A stretch of 64,000 bases of DNA from Lamellibrachia columna (Eukaryota; Annelida; Polychaeta; Sabellida; Siboglinidae), in the NCBI GenBank assembly GCA_963662155.1, contig OY759262.1:10209000-10272999 (forward strand), in the 5' to 3' direction. The translations under genes and the position numbers were made by a program. The notes under the pieces were generated by a model. That model searched no databases and was not told the origin of the DNA. It saw only the letters and a list, made by a program, of their open reading frames with translations. Positions 40,500 to 51,997 of this stretch are shown piece by piece (position 1 is the first letter of the stretch; the number at the start of each line of letters is the position of its first letter).

Positions 40500-42874
40500 C
40501 TGTGGGTGATATTAAGTGGTGAAAGCTGTATATTAACCACGGTATAGAACGATAGGGATTGGTGGTGGATGGGGCAGAAAGCGATTGGCTCGCTGGTTTC
40601 ACGAAGAGGAGGCTACGAGCATTTGACGTGAAATAGGCTTCAACCGAGTATCTATTGGTAGGTTATTCGCTAGTTTGTAGGCTCTCTTGGTGAAACACGA
40701 ATTTGGCCAGCACAAATCTACAATCTAGATGAATCTGGTATCAGCACCGTTCATACTTCTGACAAGGTTATCGCGAGCACCGGCGTACAACAGGTCGGGC
40801 AGATCACATCTGCAGAGCGAGACGTCCTAGTTACAATGTGCGCATGCATCAACGCAATTGGAAAACACATTGCGCCTATATTCGTTTCCCACGTGCCCAC
40901 GTTCCAGAACACATGCTCAACGATGCTCCTTCTGGATCAGTAGGAGCTACACATAATTCGAGGGGGGTGGATGAACAGTGAGATTTTTGTATCTTATCCA
41001 CGGCACTTCACCAAATACACCAACTGCTCCAAGGACAACGAAGTGCGTCAAGTTAGAGGTGGTCGACTTAGCCAGAGGAAGTGGCTTTGTAATCCTCACA
41101 TTACCGCCACACTGTAGTCACAAGTTGCAGCCACTGGTCCGCGCTGTATTTGGACCTTTCAGACGATTTTACAAATCATCATGCGACGAATGGATGCTGA
41201 ACTACCCTGGCAAACCAATCACGACTTACAACATCGCTGCTATCGCAGCGGTTGCCTATCCCAAAGCTTTCGTGCCAGCAAAAATTCAGTCGGGATTCTG
41301 TGTAAGTGGTCTGTTCCCCTTTAACATATGTGTCTTTGGTGAAGATGAATGTCTTGCGTCTATGACAAACCTGCACCGGGTGAAAGAGAACCGCCTACTC
41401 CAGTCCCGCAGCCGTTGCAGACAACACCGCCTTCTGGACCACAGCAGCAGACAACACCGCCTTCTGTCCCGCAGCAGCAGACAACACCGCCTCCTGTCCC
41501 GCAGCAGCAGACAACACCACCTTCTGGACCATAGCAGCAGACAACACCGCCTTCTGGACCACAGCAGCAGACAACACCTCCTTCTGGACCACAGCAGCAG
41601 ACAACACCGCCTTCTGGACCACAGCAGCAGACAACACCGCTTTCTGGACCACAGCAGCAGACAACACCGCCTTCTGGACCATAGCAGCAGACAACACTGC
41701 CTTCTGGACCACAGCAGCAGACAACACCGCCTTCTGGACCACAGCAGCAGACAACACCGCCTTCTGGACCACAGCAGCAGACAACACCGCCTTCTGGACC
41801 ACAGCAGCAGACAACACCGCCTTCTGGACCACAGCAGCAGACAACACCGCCTCCTGTCCCGCAGCAGCAGAAAACACCGCCTCATGCCCCGTAGCAACTG
41901 ACAACACCGCCTCCCCAACCACAGCAGCAGAACACACCGTATCATGTCCCTCAGCAGCACGACGGGTCATTGGTATCGACATATTCGTTGCAGTACTCGT
42001 CACGAACACAACCGCGTAAAGGAAGAAGACGTAGTCGATCGCGTATCCTGACAGACACGCCTGAGAAGCAGTAACTTGCTGAAGGCATGTTGAAACACAA
42101 TAGGCCTAAACCAAAGAAGACTACAAAGATAGCAGCATGTAGACAACTAGAAGCCCGGTTCCAGTTAGATTATGATACAGACGAAGTAGTGGCAGACCTA
42201 CCGATGGTAGACAGTGGTGATGAAGAACACGATTTAACAAGATTGCCATCCAAGCCAAAGGCCTAGATGGCAAGTGGACAAGGAAGCCATTGGCTTATCG
42301 AGAGTCAAAAAAATTTAATCTAAGTGTAATCTGCCCTCCTGAAATATGTGTCAACCTTGTTTTTAAACATATTCACGCTGGTACCAGTTACACAATATGT
42401 AGATAATTTGTTCTATTCATTGATTGTCCTCTGTGAGAATGAATACTTCCTGATATCCAATCTACACTGATCATTTGCAGTGCTATCATGTTTTATGTTA
42501 CATGCTAATTTTTGCTCATAGCTTTTTAGATTTTCTAATTTCATTCGTAGCTGCATTAAGTGCCTCTTTGTAATTTGTGTAGCCTTCATGATTTCTGGTA
42601 CGCCTCTAAACCCTCCACAATGCAACCACTCTTGTTCACGATGATTACTTCTAAGAAGGCCACACACCATTACGTGGGAACGATTGTTAAACCCACAGAT
42701 GAATTTTCTGACGAATTTGAAGTCACCTTTATGAAATGCAGTAAGAAGAGTGCTACTGCTAACCGGCTCACGATCCATGACGAGGAAGACATAGTCGATG
42801 TGCCGTTTGATGACATTGTTGCGCGCTTGCCTGTTCCGACTGTGCTGGGTGGTACAGCAGATGGTGGTGTTTAG
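40500..42874 (+). mobile_element. Decayed pogo/Tigger-like (DDE_1) transposase element
   Basis: From about 40700 one frame reads IYNLDESGISTVHTSDKVIA then GVQQVGQITSAERDVLVTMC, the first catalytic-Asp block of the pogo-type DDE domain, then LLLDQ (second block, damaged) with a stop. From 40978 another frame reads GFVILTLPPHCSHKLQPLVR, AVFGPFRRFYK, NYPGKPITTYNIAAI and SGFCVSGLFPFN, the C-terminal half of the domain. A frameshift near 41350 leads to a Pro/Gln tail with a 30-bp repeat, then basic KGRRRSRSR. At 42640-42870 an HYVGTIV...FEVTFMKCSKKS...EDIVDVPFDDIVARLP segment resembles the small C-terminal module seen after such transposases. Stops and frameshifts make it non-functional. I did not find terminal repeats. 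Confidence 0.8.
41420..41885 (+). repeat. 30-bp tandem repeat in the transposase tail
   Basis: About 15 copies of CAGCAGCAGACAACACCGCC + TTCTGGACCA. In what looks like the original frame it encodes the decapeptide QQQTTPPSGP; in the frame open today over the transposase it reads SRQHRLLDHS. The antisense frame is also open. Confidence 0.95.
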
Positions 42875-42879
42875 TGTTG

Positions 42880-44150
42880 ACTTATCTCAATAGCGCCCCT
42901 CATTGAAAACGATGCAACATTATGGGAATATGCCTACACAGTAGCGTATATGGCCTACTGAATAGGCCTACGTGGCATGGTTAGTTATCAATAAAAGTTC
43001 ATTGTGTGATTATTTGCCTGACACTTGAAATCTATGCAATGCCCCACGTACCTGGGCATTGCACCCAATAGTGGGGCACCATGCTAATTTTTTTGTAATG
43101 GAATTTTTTTTATTTGAGCCTCTTCGCGATTTTTTTAAATGATATGTCAACCAACTATGGAAGTTACAATGGATCTTAACATACAGTTTTTCCCATTTAT
43201 GATATCCAGTATATTGTTGGCACTGGAGGAATTTGTGAAAAAATACGTGCAAGGTGCCAGGGCCTCCCGTGTTCAAATAGGCCGCGCGCTAGAAGAAGTG
43301 CCACCGACGCTCGCCCTGCAGTTTCTGATGCGTGACAAGTCGACGTTCATCTAATCCATGAACACTTTCGAAAGTTGTGTTTGCGCAGTGCTTCACATTT
43401 GAAAACCAATCAAAATTAAGCCGTCGGTTTGCAGTTATGCTTTTCCCATCCGTAGGCGCCACCGTTCAGTGTCGTCGAAGCGCCTGATGCTTACAACCAA
43501 AGATACTAGGGACTAGACTAAACCTAATTTACCTAAAATCTTTGCTTACAACAAACTTCCGAGATCAAATCGCGCCAGACACACCGCATAACTTCCAACT
43601 TCCGTCTCAAAGACGATACCGGTGTCCAAGATGCAGAAAAAAACAGGTTCAAAACCAGTTTCGTTTCCCAGGCGATAAGTCGTCTCAACAAACTCAGAGT
43701 AAAGTGTGTGTGACGTAGTACAACCACGAACAATAAGTAATCGTCGATTAATAAGGCGATTTAACACAATAACATGCCTGCGCTGTTGCATTTTAGAATA
43801 ATTGGGTGTGAACATTTTGTGGTGTAACTGCAGTGTGTGCGTGTGTGTGTGCGTGCGTGTGTATGTAACAGGTAGCTACATAGCAACACCATAATATTAT
43901 GAAGTCGGTGTTTATACGCGTGTGTGCGTGCGTGCGAAACACGAAAACCTACGCATATAGTATTTCCAACTTAACATTGGAGTCACTTCTAATGAAAAGC
44001 TATTCTGCGAGTTATGGCTGATGCTAAACGTGGCAATGACATCCACAATTTTCATCGATCACCAAAGTTTATTAAATAGAGACACAAATCGCTGAAAGGT
44101 CCGACTTGTAACACAACAATGATATTCAACAGCGACAAGTTTTGAAAACT
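42880..44150. other. Intergenic, no gene recognised
   Basis: Short open frames only, with TG/CG-rich simple sequence near 43832-43860 and 43918-43936. Confidence 0.5.
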
Positions 44151-44159
44151 AATAGAACA

Positions 44160-44357
44160 CAGGCCCGTCCTCGGGGTTTAGAAAAGAGGGGTTCGGTTAA
44201 TTTTCTCTGCATTCTTAAGTTAATAAACACGAAACGCGCACACAATCAGTTGGGGAGTCGCGTGATGATTTCTGAGAAAAGTTGCTGTTAAACAATTCTC
44301 TCAAAAAGAGGGGGGTCGTTCGAACCCCGAATCACCACCCTCCAGAGGACGGGCCTG
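44160..44357. mobile_element. MITE-like element, 13-bp terminal inverted repeats
   Basis: Left end CAGGCCCGTCCTC (44160-44172). Right end GAGGACGGGCCTG (44345-44357), its exact reverse complement. At 198 bp it is too small to encode anything. CAG...CTG termini resemble hAT-type ends, but I see no clear 8-bp target duplication. Confidence 0.65.
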
Positions 44358-44724
44358 CAGCTGCACATAAAACAAAGTTACAACTATCCTTAACGTCAGC
44401 ATTCAAAGTGACATGTTGTTGAAATTCAGTGACAGGATGATGTGATGTAGGAAGAAAGATAATCTTCCAGACGTTCTTAGAAGATGGATTCAGACACGCT
44501 GATTATGTATCACAGCGTCTCAGTCAAAAGTCAGTATTGTAATAAAGCCAGGGTTGTGAGACATCCTGAAAAACTATGCTTACATCATTCGATAATAGCG
44601 GCGGCAGAAGTTTTGTACTGCAATCGATCCCATAACGATATAATATTCACTTCTATGGCTTCCCTTGCGAAAGACGTAACAGTGCTGCCAGGTTATTGAA
44701 ACGCATAATCGTGTGGCACCTGGA

Positions 44725-44845
44725 ACGTAAGTAGTATACGTAGGGTTCTGAAGGATTATTACGGGAGGGCGCGCGCAACCGGAAGTGGTTCAGACACATG
44801 GCCTCCCGTATTAATCCTTCAGAACCCTACGTATACTACTAACGT
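44725..44845. repeat. Long near-perfect hairpin (about 44-bp arms)
   Basis: 44725-44768 (ACGTAAGTAGTATACGTAGG ... ACGGGAGG) pairs with 44802-44845 (CCTCCCGTATTAATCCTTCA ... ACTAACGT) with only a few mismatches around a 33-bp loop containing GCGCGCGC. The whole unit is probably a foldback MITE. Confidence 0.85.
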
Positions 44846-44859
44846 ATCCGCCATTAACA

Positions 44860-45860
44860 GTCTACACAACCACGTGACCTCGACGCCGCATAACGACGAT
44901 CTTACAGACGTATTGTGAGCTCGTTACGAAAGTGATATCTTACAGATACAATGAGAAGGAGTATGCTGGTAGTGGCAGTTGGTTGTGAATAAATGGTTAA
45001 TTAAATTATAATAAGTTAAATAAAAATAGTTGATAGATCGGCTCATCAGTCTATCGACGGTCCAACAGCCACCAGGGAACCTCTCTCGACGGTCTGACCA
45101 CAGGGAACCGCTAACGACGGTCTGGCTACCGGGTAGTCCTTCTCGACGGTCCAGCCACCGTGGAGCCGCTGTCGACAATCCAACCACCGGGGACTCAATG
45201 TCGGTAGACGCTAAAAATCTGTGCCTCTTAACCTTGACAAATAAAACGTATGCAAGTATGTCGTTCTGACTGTTTCATTGCATTAGAAAACGGCCACATG
45301 ATCGCACGTTACTTTTTTGACACAATTATTATTGTCTCTAATTTGGCTGTATAAGTTTAGTTTTTCTGTAGCCAAATATTCCAACACTGATTTAGAAAAG
45401 AACTGTTTGATAATGTTTCAGCATAATGTAAATAATTTAGCATAATTGTAAATGACTACCATCTTTCTGAAAAACAATACGGGGGTAGGATGTGGCAGGA
45501 TCTGTACACACAATTGTGCACCTGTGTACACCCATGTCGTACTTAACTAACTGCCAGTCTGTTAACAGTAATAGTACAACACCCTAAAAGGATAGCTGTG
45601 CTTATAAATTACCCTGAAGTGCTGCCCCCATCGGCCATGTTACTTGTTGTCAGACCATGTGACATGCAACCTAGACTATGTAATGTAACTTAGACTATGA
45701 ACATGGAATACATACTAGACGGCGTGATATGTGTTTATCCGTGTTCTGTAGTCGGTTAGATGTAATTCGCAGCGACCGGTTACTGCACTTGTACACATGG
45801 CAAGTGTAGAACAATACAATACAACAGTATGTTGTTGAATTTGCATTAATGTACATTCAG
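44860..45860. other. Intergenic between hairpin and GPCR 1
   Basis: Contains a degenerate tandem repeat of about 28-30 bp at 45045-45190 (CTCGACGGTCTGACCACAGG-type units, roughly five copies). The region near 45600-45867 would hold the 3' UTR of the downstream minus-strand GPCR gene. Confidence 0.55.
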
Positions 45861-45867
45861 GTCATAG

Positions 45868-46779
45868 TCACTGATGGAGGAGATTCTTTAGTGCTGTGCG
45901 GACGGAGCGGTGCAAGACGATGTAAAGCAAGCTGTTGATAGAGGTATTGTTAAAAACCAACCACACAACAATAATTTCGGCTACCGATGGTGTTTGTGTC
46001 TCACGTAGGGCGACCGAGATTTCAACGATTATCTCAATAAGCAAAACAGAAATGTAAATTGAGCAAATAATGATGATATTTATCGACGATCTCACACTTC
46101 TAAGTACTGACATGGCAAGAGTATGTTGCTGTAAAACCGTCGAGTTGGTCCCTTCGCCTAGCTGTAAACCTTCAGCTGATACTCGGTGTATGGCGTGAAC
46201 AACTACCATAAACATGCGCACGTTGGCATACGTCATGACGACAATCGGTAAAAGGCCACCAACAAATTGCGAAGAAAATACGTACGCTAGCTTGTTCCCG
46301 CTTGATTTCTGCAGTCGAACAAAACACATCTCTTGACTCCACGGCAAATCGATGAAATAGATAGGTATCGTTAAAAGGAAACTTCCAGTCCAATTTAAGA
46401 AGATGACGAGATAGCAGCGTCTTTCCGTCACCAGTGCCAGGTAGCGCATCGGGTAGACGACAGCCACCATCTTGCACAGGCTGACGCTACACATGTTGTA
46501 CAGTGACGTCAAATACAGCCAGGCACCCAAAGTCGAAAAGACGGACGTGAATTCGTCTACGCGAATTTCAGGATGGGAACAAATGACCGCGCTCGTGCCC
46601 ATGGTGCAGATGCCGAAAGCAAGGTCTGAGGCGGCGAGAGAGAACACGAAGAGCGTCGTTCGGTCCTCTCGCAGTTTGAGCGTTCTCGCAATCACGATCA
46701 TGACGAGACTATTGAGGATGACGTTAGCAGCGGCGCTCAAGCTGGCGGCGGCCACCAGAACTGAACGCACGGTCTTCAT
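45868..46779 (-). CDS. Rhodopsin-like (class A) GPCR, divergent, copy 1
   Basis: 303 residues in one exon. Seven hydrophobic helices: about 9-31, 42-64, 80-103, 123-143, 164-186, 231-255 and 265-288. TM2 has the class A signature FSLAASDLAFG with the Asp at the sodium-site position. The TM3 end reads SLCKMVAVVYPMRYL, so DRY is replaced by CKM while the YPMRY part is kept. TM6 lacks CWxP. TM7 reads NNTSINSLLYIV, an NPxxY with Pro replaced by Ser. ECL2 has a Cys (QEMCFVRL) that could pair with one near TM2/TM3. I chose the ATG at 46779 over 46806 because a strong acceptor (TTTTTCTTGGAACAG) ends at 46784, four bases before it; the paralogue at 50530-51444 has the same arrangement. A 5' non-coding exon is therefore expected. 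Ligand unknown. Confidence 0.85.
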   Translation of the reverse strand: MKTVRSVLVAAASLSAAANVILNSLVMIVIARTLKLREDRTTLFVFSLAASDLAFGICTMGTSAVICSHPEIRVDEFTSVFSTLGAWLYLTSLYNMCSVSLCKMVAVVYPMRYLALVTERRCYLVIFLNWTGSFLLTIPIYFIDLPWSQEMCFVRLQKSSGNKLAYVFSSQFVGGLLPIVVMTYANVRMFMVVVHAIHRVSAEGLQLGEGTNSTVLQQHTLAMSVLRSVRSSINIIIICSIYISVLLIEIIVEISVALRETQTPSVAEIIVVWLVFNNTSINSLLYIVLHRSVRTALKNLLHQ

Positions 46780-46783
46780 TTTG

Positions 46784-46800
46784 CTGTTCCAAGAAAAATA
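46784..46800 (-). promoter_or_regulatory. Conserved 3' splice site before GPCR 1 start
   Basis: On the minus strand, TATTTTTCTTGGAACAG|CAAAATG places an acceptor four bases before the start codon. The same layout occurs in the second GPCR gene, so it is likely real and separates a 5' UTR exon from the coding exon. Confidence 0.65.
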
Positions 46801-46829
46801 CAACATTGGTTGACACTAAAATGTGTTGT

Positions 46830-49800
46830 TGTCAATCTGTTATTACGTGCGGGCTCTTACTGTTTACTGGCATGGAAGACATTACGGATGTCCTGAAATG
46901 TGATGGTTTTACTGGCGATTACAATATTCCTTACAGTTTTGTGCAAGAGCAAGGTTTTTTTTATTACAGGAAACGGCCCCCGTTCGTAAAATTAAATTCA
47001 AACACAAGATCATAGAGATAATGCACTCTGTCCGAGACAGTAGCTTCGCCAAGATACGTTATGGGTTCGTAATAATTAATTCACCTACCTCGAAATGTTG
47101 TGTCCATATTCGACATAAAGTGTGTTATATAGGCGCGTTTTCAATCGTACTTATCTTGGCAACGCGCTGACGACGTCATTCGCTTCTGTCCCATCCTGAG
47201 ACCCCATGGTGTCGGGACAGTGAACATACCAAACAAATGTCTTAGGAAAGTTCTCATCCTAAAAGCAACTGTTCGTCTTTCTATTCTATTACGACCAAAT
47301 ACGTGGGGACTCGGTATGTCAAATGGTGAGATCAAACGTCTGTATCCGATGGTTTTATCATGGTGCGTAAGGCTATTGTCGTGCTTTGAGGTGCTAGTAA
47401 CATTAATTGAAGTGCTCCATCACAATAACTGACCTCAGCAACAAACGACAATAGTAACGACATGACAAAGAATATTCGTCATAAATATACTCAGGTGTAT
47501 CGACCTTCATCTAATGAACTTCTGACGTTCTCGATGCAAAGCGACAGTAAGCCCCCCCTCTCTTTCTATGTATATATATATACATACATACATATATATC
47601 CCTCACACTCCCTCCCCTTTCTCTATTTACTTGGGTTTTATGACACAAGGCTACTTTGTGAAAGCTCCATTACCTTGGACTTGGAGCTGTCATCCCCAGA
47701 AGCCGACGTGGGCGCAGTGTCACTCGCAGCCGTCGCCGATTCCACGACATCGACCGGACCACTGCTGCCTTGCAAAGCTGGATGGAACTAGCGGATAGCT
47801 GGAGTTTGTTACTCGACATATCGAATCAACATCGTCGGTTCAGAAGGGAGGTCGTCACCAGTAGTTTTATAGCAACACGCTGCTAATGTTACATAATCAT
47901 TAAACCGCTTTTCTGTTCTCTTTCTGACGTGTGTTTTTATTCACACTTGATTTATTCTGTTGAATATCATCTACGTAAAGAAAGGCACGGCCTTATACAA
48001 CGAGGTGCCTAATGTTTACGACTGCTTAAGACGTTTTTTTGCGTCGCCATTCATCAAACCTGTTCACATCTCGTGGAACCTAAGCATGTGTGCAATCACA
48101 GGTCGTAAAACACTATTATGCAAGCTTTGACTGCACGATGATTCAACACGTACTCTTCTCTAGTGACAAGCCGATAATATATCACTGTGCTGTCGTACCC
48201 CACACTTTTCTGGGTTTAATACTGAATCAGTCGACTTCTTTCATTTGGTATTTAATATAGTTGGATTTGTATATTAGTACCATTTAACGTCGTATTAGAT
48301 GCCTCCACTTCGGCTAGTATTTAACCGAGAGGAACGTTTTGGGTTTAATATTGAATCAATCGACTTCTTTAATTTGGCATTTAACGTACTTGGATTTGTA
48401 TTTTAGTAGACATGGTACATACCCAAAGAAACATCTAAATAAAATTCCTCTTGGGGTGTTAACAGTGAATAGCTGCTCTCGAATATGAGCACCGTGGCAC
48501 GAAAGACGCGGACGTCGCCAAGCACTTGGGTGACTCATTGAGGTTGATATGTAACAGTAATACTAAACTATATTCGTGGATATGCTATCAGACATAATAT
48601 TACTGATGCACAGCATTATATACAGTAGACGCTACAGCAGCTAAACGTTGCACATTGCATGGCACGCATTTAAAAGAAAAACAAAAGTCATGGTTTTGGG
48701 AATATGTACCGATTTATTAAAGATTTATTAAAACATAACCATTTGCAACTATAATCAAGAATTTGGTGTGGTACCTTGTTGAACACACAACATCTTAATG
48801 TAATGGGCCGCGCCATACTGTTAGATAACCCTACGTCACGAGTGCTTGTAATCTGGCAACATTCGCTCACCAAATCAAAATCTATCTCTAAACACCTAGT
48901 CCTACACTTGCCAATAGGACATGGTCGTGCCCCGCAACTCTACCTATGCAGCATATGTTGGCCTTTGTTTACTAAACTTCTTACGTTCTCACTTAGTGCC
49001 TAGCACGATTGAGAATTTCCGTGTAATCGACGGCCCGTCGATTTCGATCGAAAGCACTTAATGCGGAAGTCGATAAAAAAAACTGCCAGGCGCTTACTGG
49101 TCGCCATGGTCAATATGTCAGTCGCCATGGAAACATATATTTGTCCAGAATATCCCACTTTTAGAACAAATTATGAGAGCACCACCGACTTTTGTTTAGC
49201 TCTAAACATAGTTACATTTGATACATGCAATAGTATTGTTTTACTTAGGGAAGGGCATTCGGCCATGGTCCCTTTGGCTTTGGGATATACAACACGTTCG
49301 TGAACAACCTGTTGCATACGACAAACTAACGGGCGTCTAAGCTCGGCCTCGCTTTCCGATACACGAAATACGCCACTGATTTTATTATGCACATTAGGTT
49401 ACGTTGTTATTTGATTATGCACATTAGGTTACGTTGTTATTTGATTATGCACATTAGGTTACGTTGTTATTTGATTATGCACCATGTTCTGACGCGCTGC
49501 CTCGTGGGCAGTGGCAATTTGTACCGATCGATCAATTCGCTCGTTCTCGGGGCGAAGTAGTTGTCATTAGCGCTCGAAAACTACTTTCACCGTCGGTACG
49601 TGTTCGGATTCGATGTTATTATCGAACGAATTGAATATCGTCATTAACTCTGCACCACCAAGCGTAATCACCAACGCAATCTTCTCAGCTTCACTCTTAG
49701 CTGTAGCTCATGTAGCCAGCAAATACATATTAAATTGCTGCTTGAAAGTTTGATAACTTTCCTTCGCGTTCGGCCCAGCCAGGCAGAGTTTAGGCGCCAT

Positions 49801-50529
49801 TAGCCCAGTGAATTATGCCATGCTTATGCGTCTTCTTCGACTTCGGCTGTTTCATTCACAGCTCAACGTCAAGTTTCAGTAACTGTTTCACTCACAGTAC
49901 ATCTGGGAAACATCTAGTTTCCACACATCGATGAGTTAGTACCATCCCATCCGTCTCATCGCCAATTATCTGTTGTATATTCACAGACACTACACATATA
50001 ACATACACGTGGTTCTTAGGGATGGCACATAACTGATCTTTATTTGCAAACGTTTGTAGTTCGCCACTACACATGTAGTCCACGACATAGACATGCATAT
50101 TTAACAATTAGCATGGTACATTTCATTCTGGCCACATTATTTTATTGTCCGTAACACGGCCGACAAAATCGTTCAGGGTAGGCTTAGTGAAATATCCGCC
50201 ATATTGTTAATAAGTATTATTGATCGCGGAACAACCAAGGAATTATATGCCATAAAAATATGATCAGCGACCCAAAACAAATTGCCGGACCGAATATAGT
50301 GCCGCTATTTGAGAATTACCCATATGAGTGTTATCTAGTACCTATGTTATTCCATTGTGCAGGCTAGGCGCAATTTAAACGTTTAAATGTTTCCTATTCT
50401 ATCAACTGTCGTCGGTATTGTCCTGGACAGGACGCTGTAGATCGTCCCATGCTTTGATGACTTTTCGCAGGCTATCAGCATCTATTTCAGTCGTGGATTG
50501 TGCCAAGGTATATTTTATATTATACATTA
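46830..50529. other. Intergenic between the two GPCR genes
   Basis: About 3.7 kb with no convincing gene. It includes TA-rich simple sequence at 47568-47600, a weak terminal-exon candidate at 47652-47792, a diverged direct repeat of about 65 bp (48219 and 48347, GAATCAGTCGACTTCTTTCA versus GAATCAATCGACTTCTTTAA), and a triple 30-bp repeat at 49384-49473. A 5' exon of GPCR 1 should lie here. Confidence 0.5.
49384..49473. repeat. Three identical 30-bp tandem copies
   Basis: ATTATGCACATTAGGTTACG + TTGTTATTTG repeated three times without change, plus a partial fourth (ATTATGCACC). Identity implies very recent expansion. Confidence 0.95.
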
Positions 50530-51444
50530 TCATGACCAGCGGAGAACGTTCGTCAGGGCTGTGCGCACCGACCGGTACAAAACCATGTACAACAAACTGT
50601 TGATGGAGGTATTGCTGAAGAACAGCCAGAGAACGACAAACTCTGCAACCGATGTTTTCACTCTTTGTTGTAGGTTAATCGCGGTACTAACGGCAATCCC
50701 AACAGCCACAACACAAATGTAAACTAAACATATAACTATGATATTTTTCGATGCTCTTACACTTTTATGTATCGACGAAGCGAGTGTTTGTTGGTTCAAG
50801 ACAAACGTGTTGCTCCCTTCGCTGATGTGTGAGCCCTGCGCTGCCACTCTGTGTGTAGCACGCACGACTACGAGAAAAATACGCCAGTTTGCAACTATCA
50901 TGGCGGACATCGGCAATAAACCACCAATCAGTTGCATAATAATCACGTAAGTTGACAGCGTCCGGTGGGTTTGTGGCAGCCGAACAAAACACATATCTTG
51001 ATCCCACAATACATCAACGAAATAGACGGGAGCAGCTAAAATGAGACTGACAGTCCAGTTTAAAAAGATGAGAATATAGCAGCGTCTTTCCGTCACTAGC
51101 GCCAGGTAGCGCAGCGGGTAGACGACAGCCACCATCTTGCACAGGCTGATGCAACACAAGTTGTATAGTGACGTCAATGTTAGCCAGGTAGACACAGCCG
51201 CAAATCCGGATGCGAATTTGTCAACTGGTATTTCAGGATGTGAACACATAATCGCGCTGGTGGTCATGATGCAGCTGCCGAAAGCAAGGTCTGAGGTGGC
51301 GAGAGAGAACATGAAGAGCGTCGTTCGGTCCTCACGCAACTTGGGCGTTCTCGCTATGACGACCATGACAAGACTATTGAGGATGACGTTAGCAGCGGCG
51401 CTCAAACTGACGGCGGCCACCTGAGCTGAACGTACGTTCTCCAT
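50530..51444 (-). CDS. Rhodopsin-like (class A) GPCR, divergent, copy 2
   Basis: 304 residues, one coding exon, clearly a tandem paralogue of the gene at 45868-46779 (shared AANVILNSLVM, KLREDRTTLF, CKMVAVVYP, RYLALVTERRC, SINSLLY). It has seven helices at matching positions, FSLATSDLAFG in TM2, CKM in place of DRY, and NSLLY in place of NPxxY. ECL2 contains DQDMCFVRLPQ. The frame stays open upstream to 51615 through an (ACGC)n array. I reject that extension because an acceptor (TTTTCTTTGTACAG) ends at 51449 and the paralogue starts at the same Met. Codons are intact, so the gene is likely functional. Confidence 0.86.
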   Translation of the reverse strand: MENVRSAQVAAVSLSAAANVILNSLVMVVIARTPKLREDRTTLFMFSLATSDLAFGSCIMTTSAIMCSHPEIPVDKFASGFAAVSTWLTLTSLYNLCCISLCKMVAVVYPLRYLALVTERRCYILIFLNWTVSLILAAPVYFVDVLWDQDMCFVRLPQTHRTLSTYVIIMQLIGGLLPMSAMIVANWRIFLVVVRATHRVAAQGSHISEGSNTFVLNQQTLASSIHKSVRASKNIIVICLVYICVVAVGIAVSTAINLQQRVKTSVAEFVVLWLFFSNTSINSLLYMVLYRSVRTALTNVLRWS

Positions 51445-51448
51445 TTTG

Positions 51449-51462
51449 CTGTACAAAGAAAA
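51449..51462 (-). promoter_or_regulatory. Conserved 3' splice site before GPCR 2 start
   Basis: TTTTCTTTGTACAG|CAAAATG on the minus strand, positionally identical to the site in GPCR 1. It supports a separate 5' UTR exon. Confidence 0.65.
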
Positions 51463-51523
51463 CGACACGAAGGGTTGATAGTTGTTTTTGTCTTTATATT
51501 GCGACACCAACGAGTCACTATAC

Positions 51524-51524
51524 A

Positions 51525-51588
<64 letters not shown>

Positions 51589-51615
51589 CAAACACACACA
51601 CACATACGCACACAC
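51524..51615. repeat. (ACGC)n followed by (CA)n microsatellite
   Basis: About 16 ACGC units followed by ACACACACATACGCACAC. It lies just upstream of the GPCR 2 acceptor and produces a spurious Cys/Val/Arg-rich extension of that frame. Confidence 0.96.
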
Positions 51616-51997
51616 ACATAGTAATACTCAGACAGTGACACAAGCACTGTTCGTTTTCCAAGTTGTTAAAGTTGTCTTGCTCAGGAGGAAATATGTTTCG
51701 TCCGACGTATTATGCTGTGTTGGTTGTTGACAATGCACGTTCTTGGTAACATGTATTTTTGTAGTAGTGCCCACTTGAAAAAGATATACAAATATTTCTT
51801 TAAATTGAACACGTGTCGTCAGTAAGCCTACTGTAAAATATTGCATGCACACAGACAATATTTTACCAAAAAGCTCAAAATGCATAAGTCAGCTGAACAT
51901 ATTAGGCCCTATGCAGGACCTATGTCGACAAGATACATTTATTTACCGAAAACCACAATGTTTTCGCGCCTGTCTGTATACATACCTGTATACATAC

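Noticed and set aside
40978..41901. A host gene of 307 codons
   Set aside because: Its first half is the C-terminal part of a pogo-type transposase and its second half is a frameshifted 30-bp repeat; the upstream catalytic block is in another frame.
51445..51615. N-terminal extension of GPCR 2 (Cys/Val/Arg repeats)
   Set aside because: The extension translates an (ACGC)n microsatellite and lies upstream of a strong acceptor; the paralogue starts at the equivalent internal Met.
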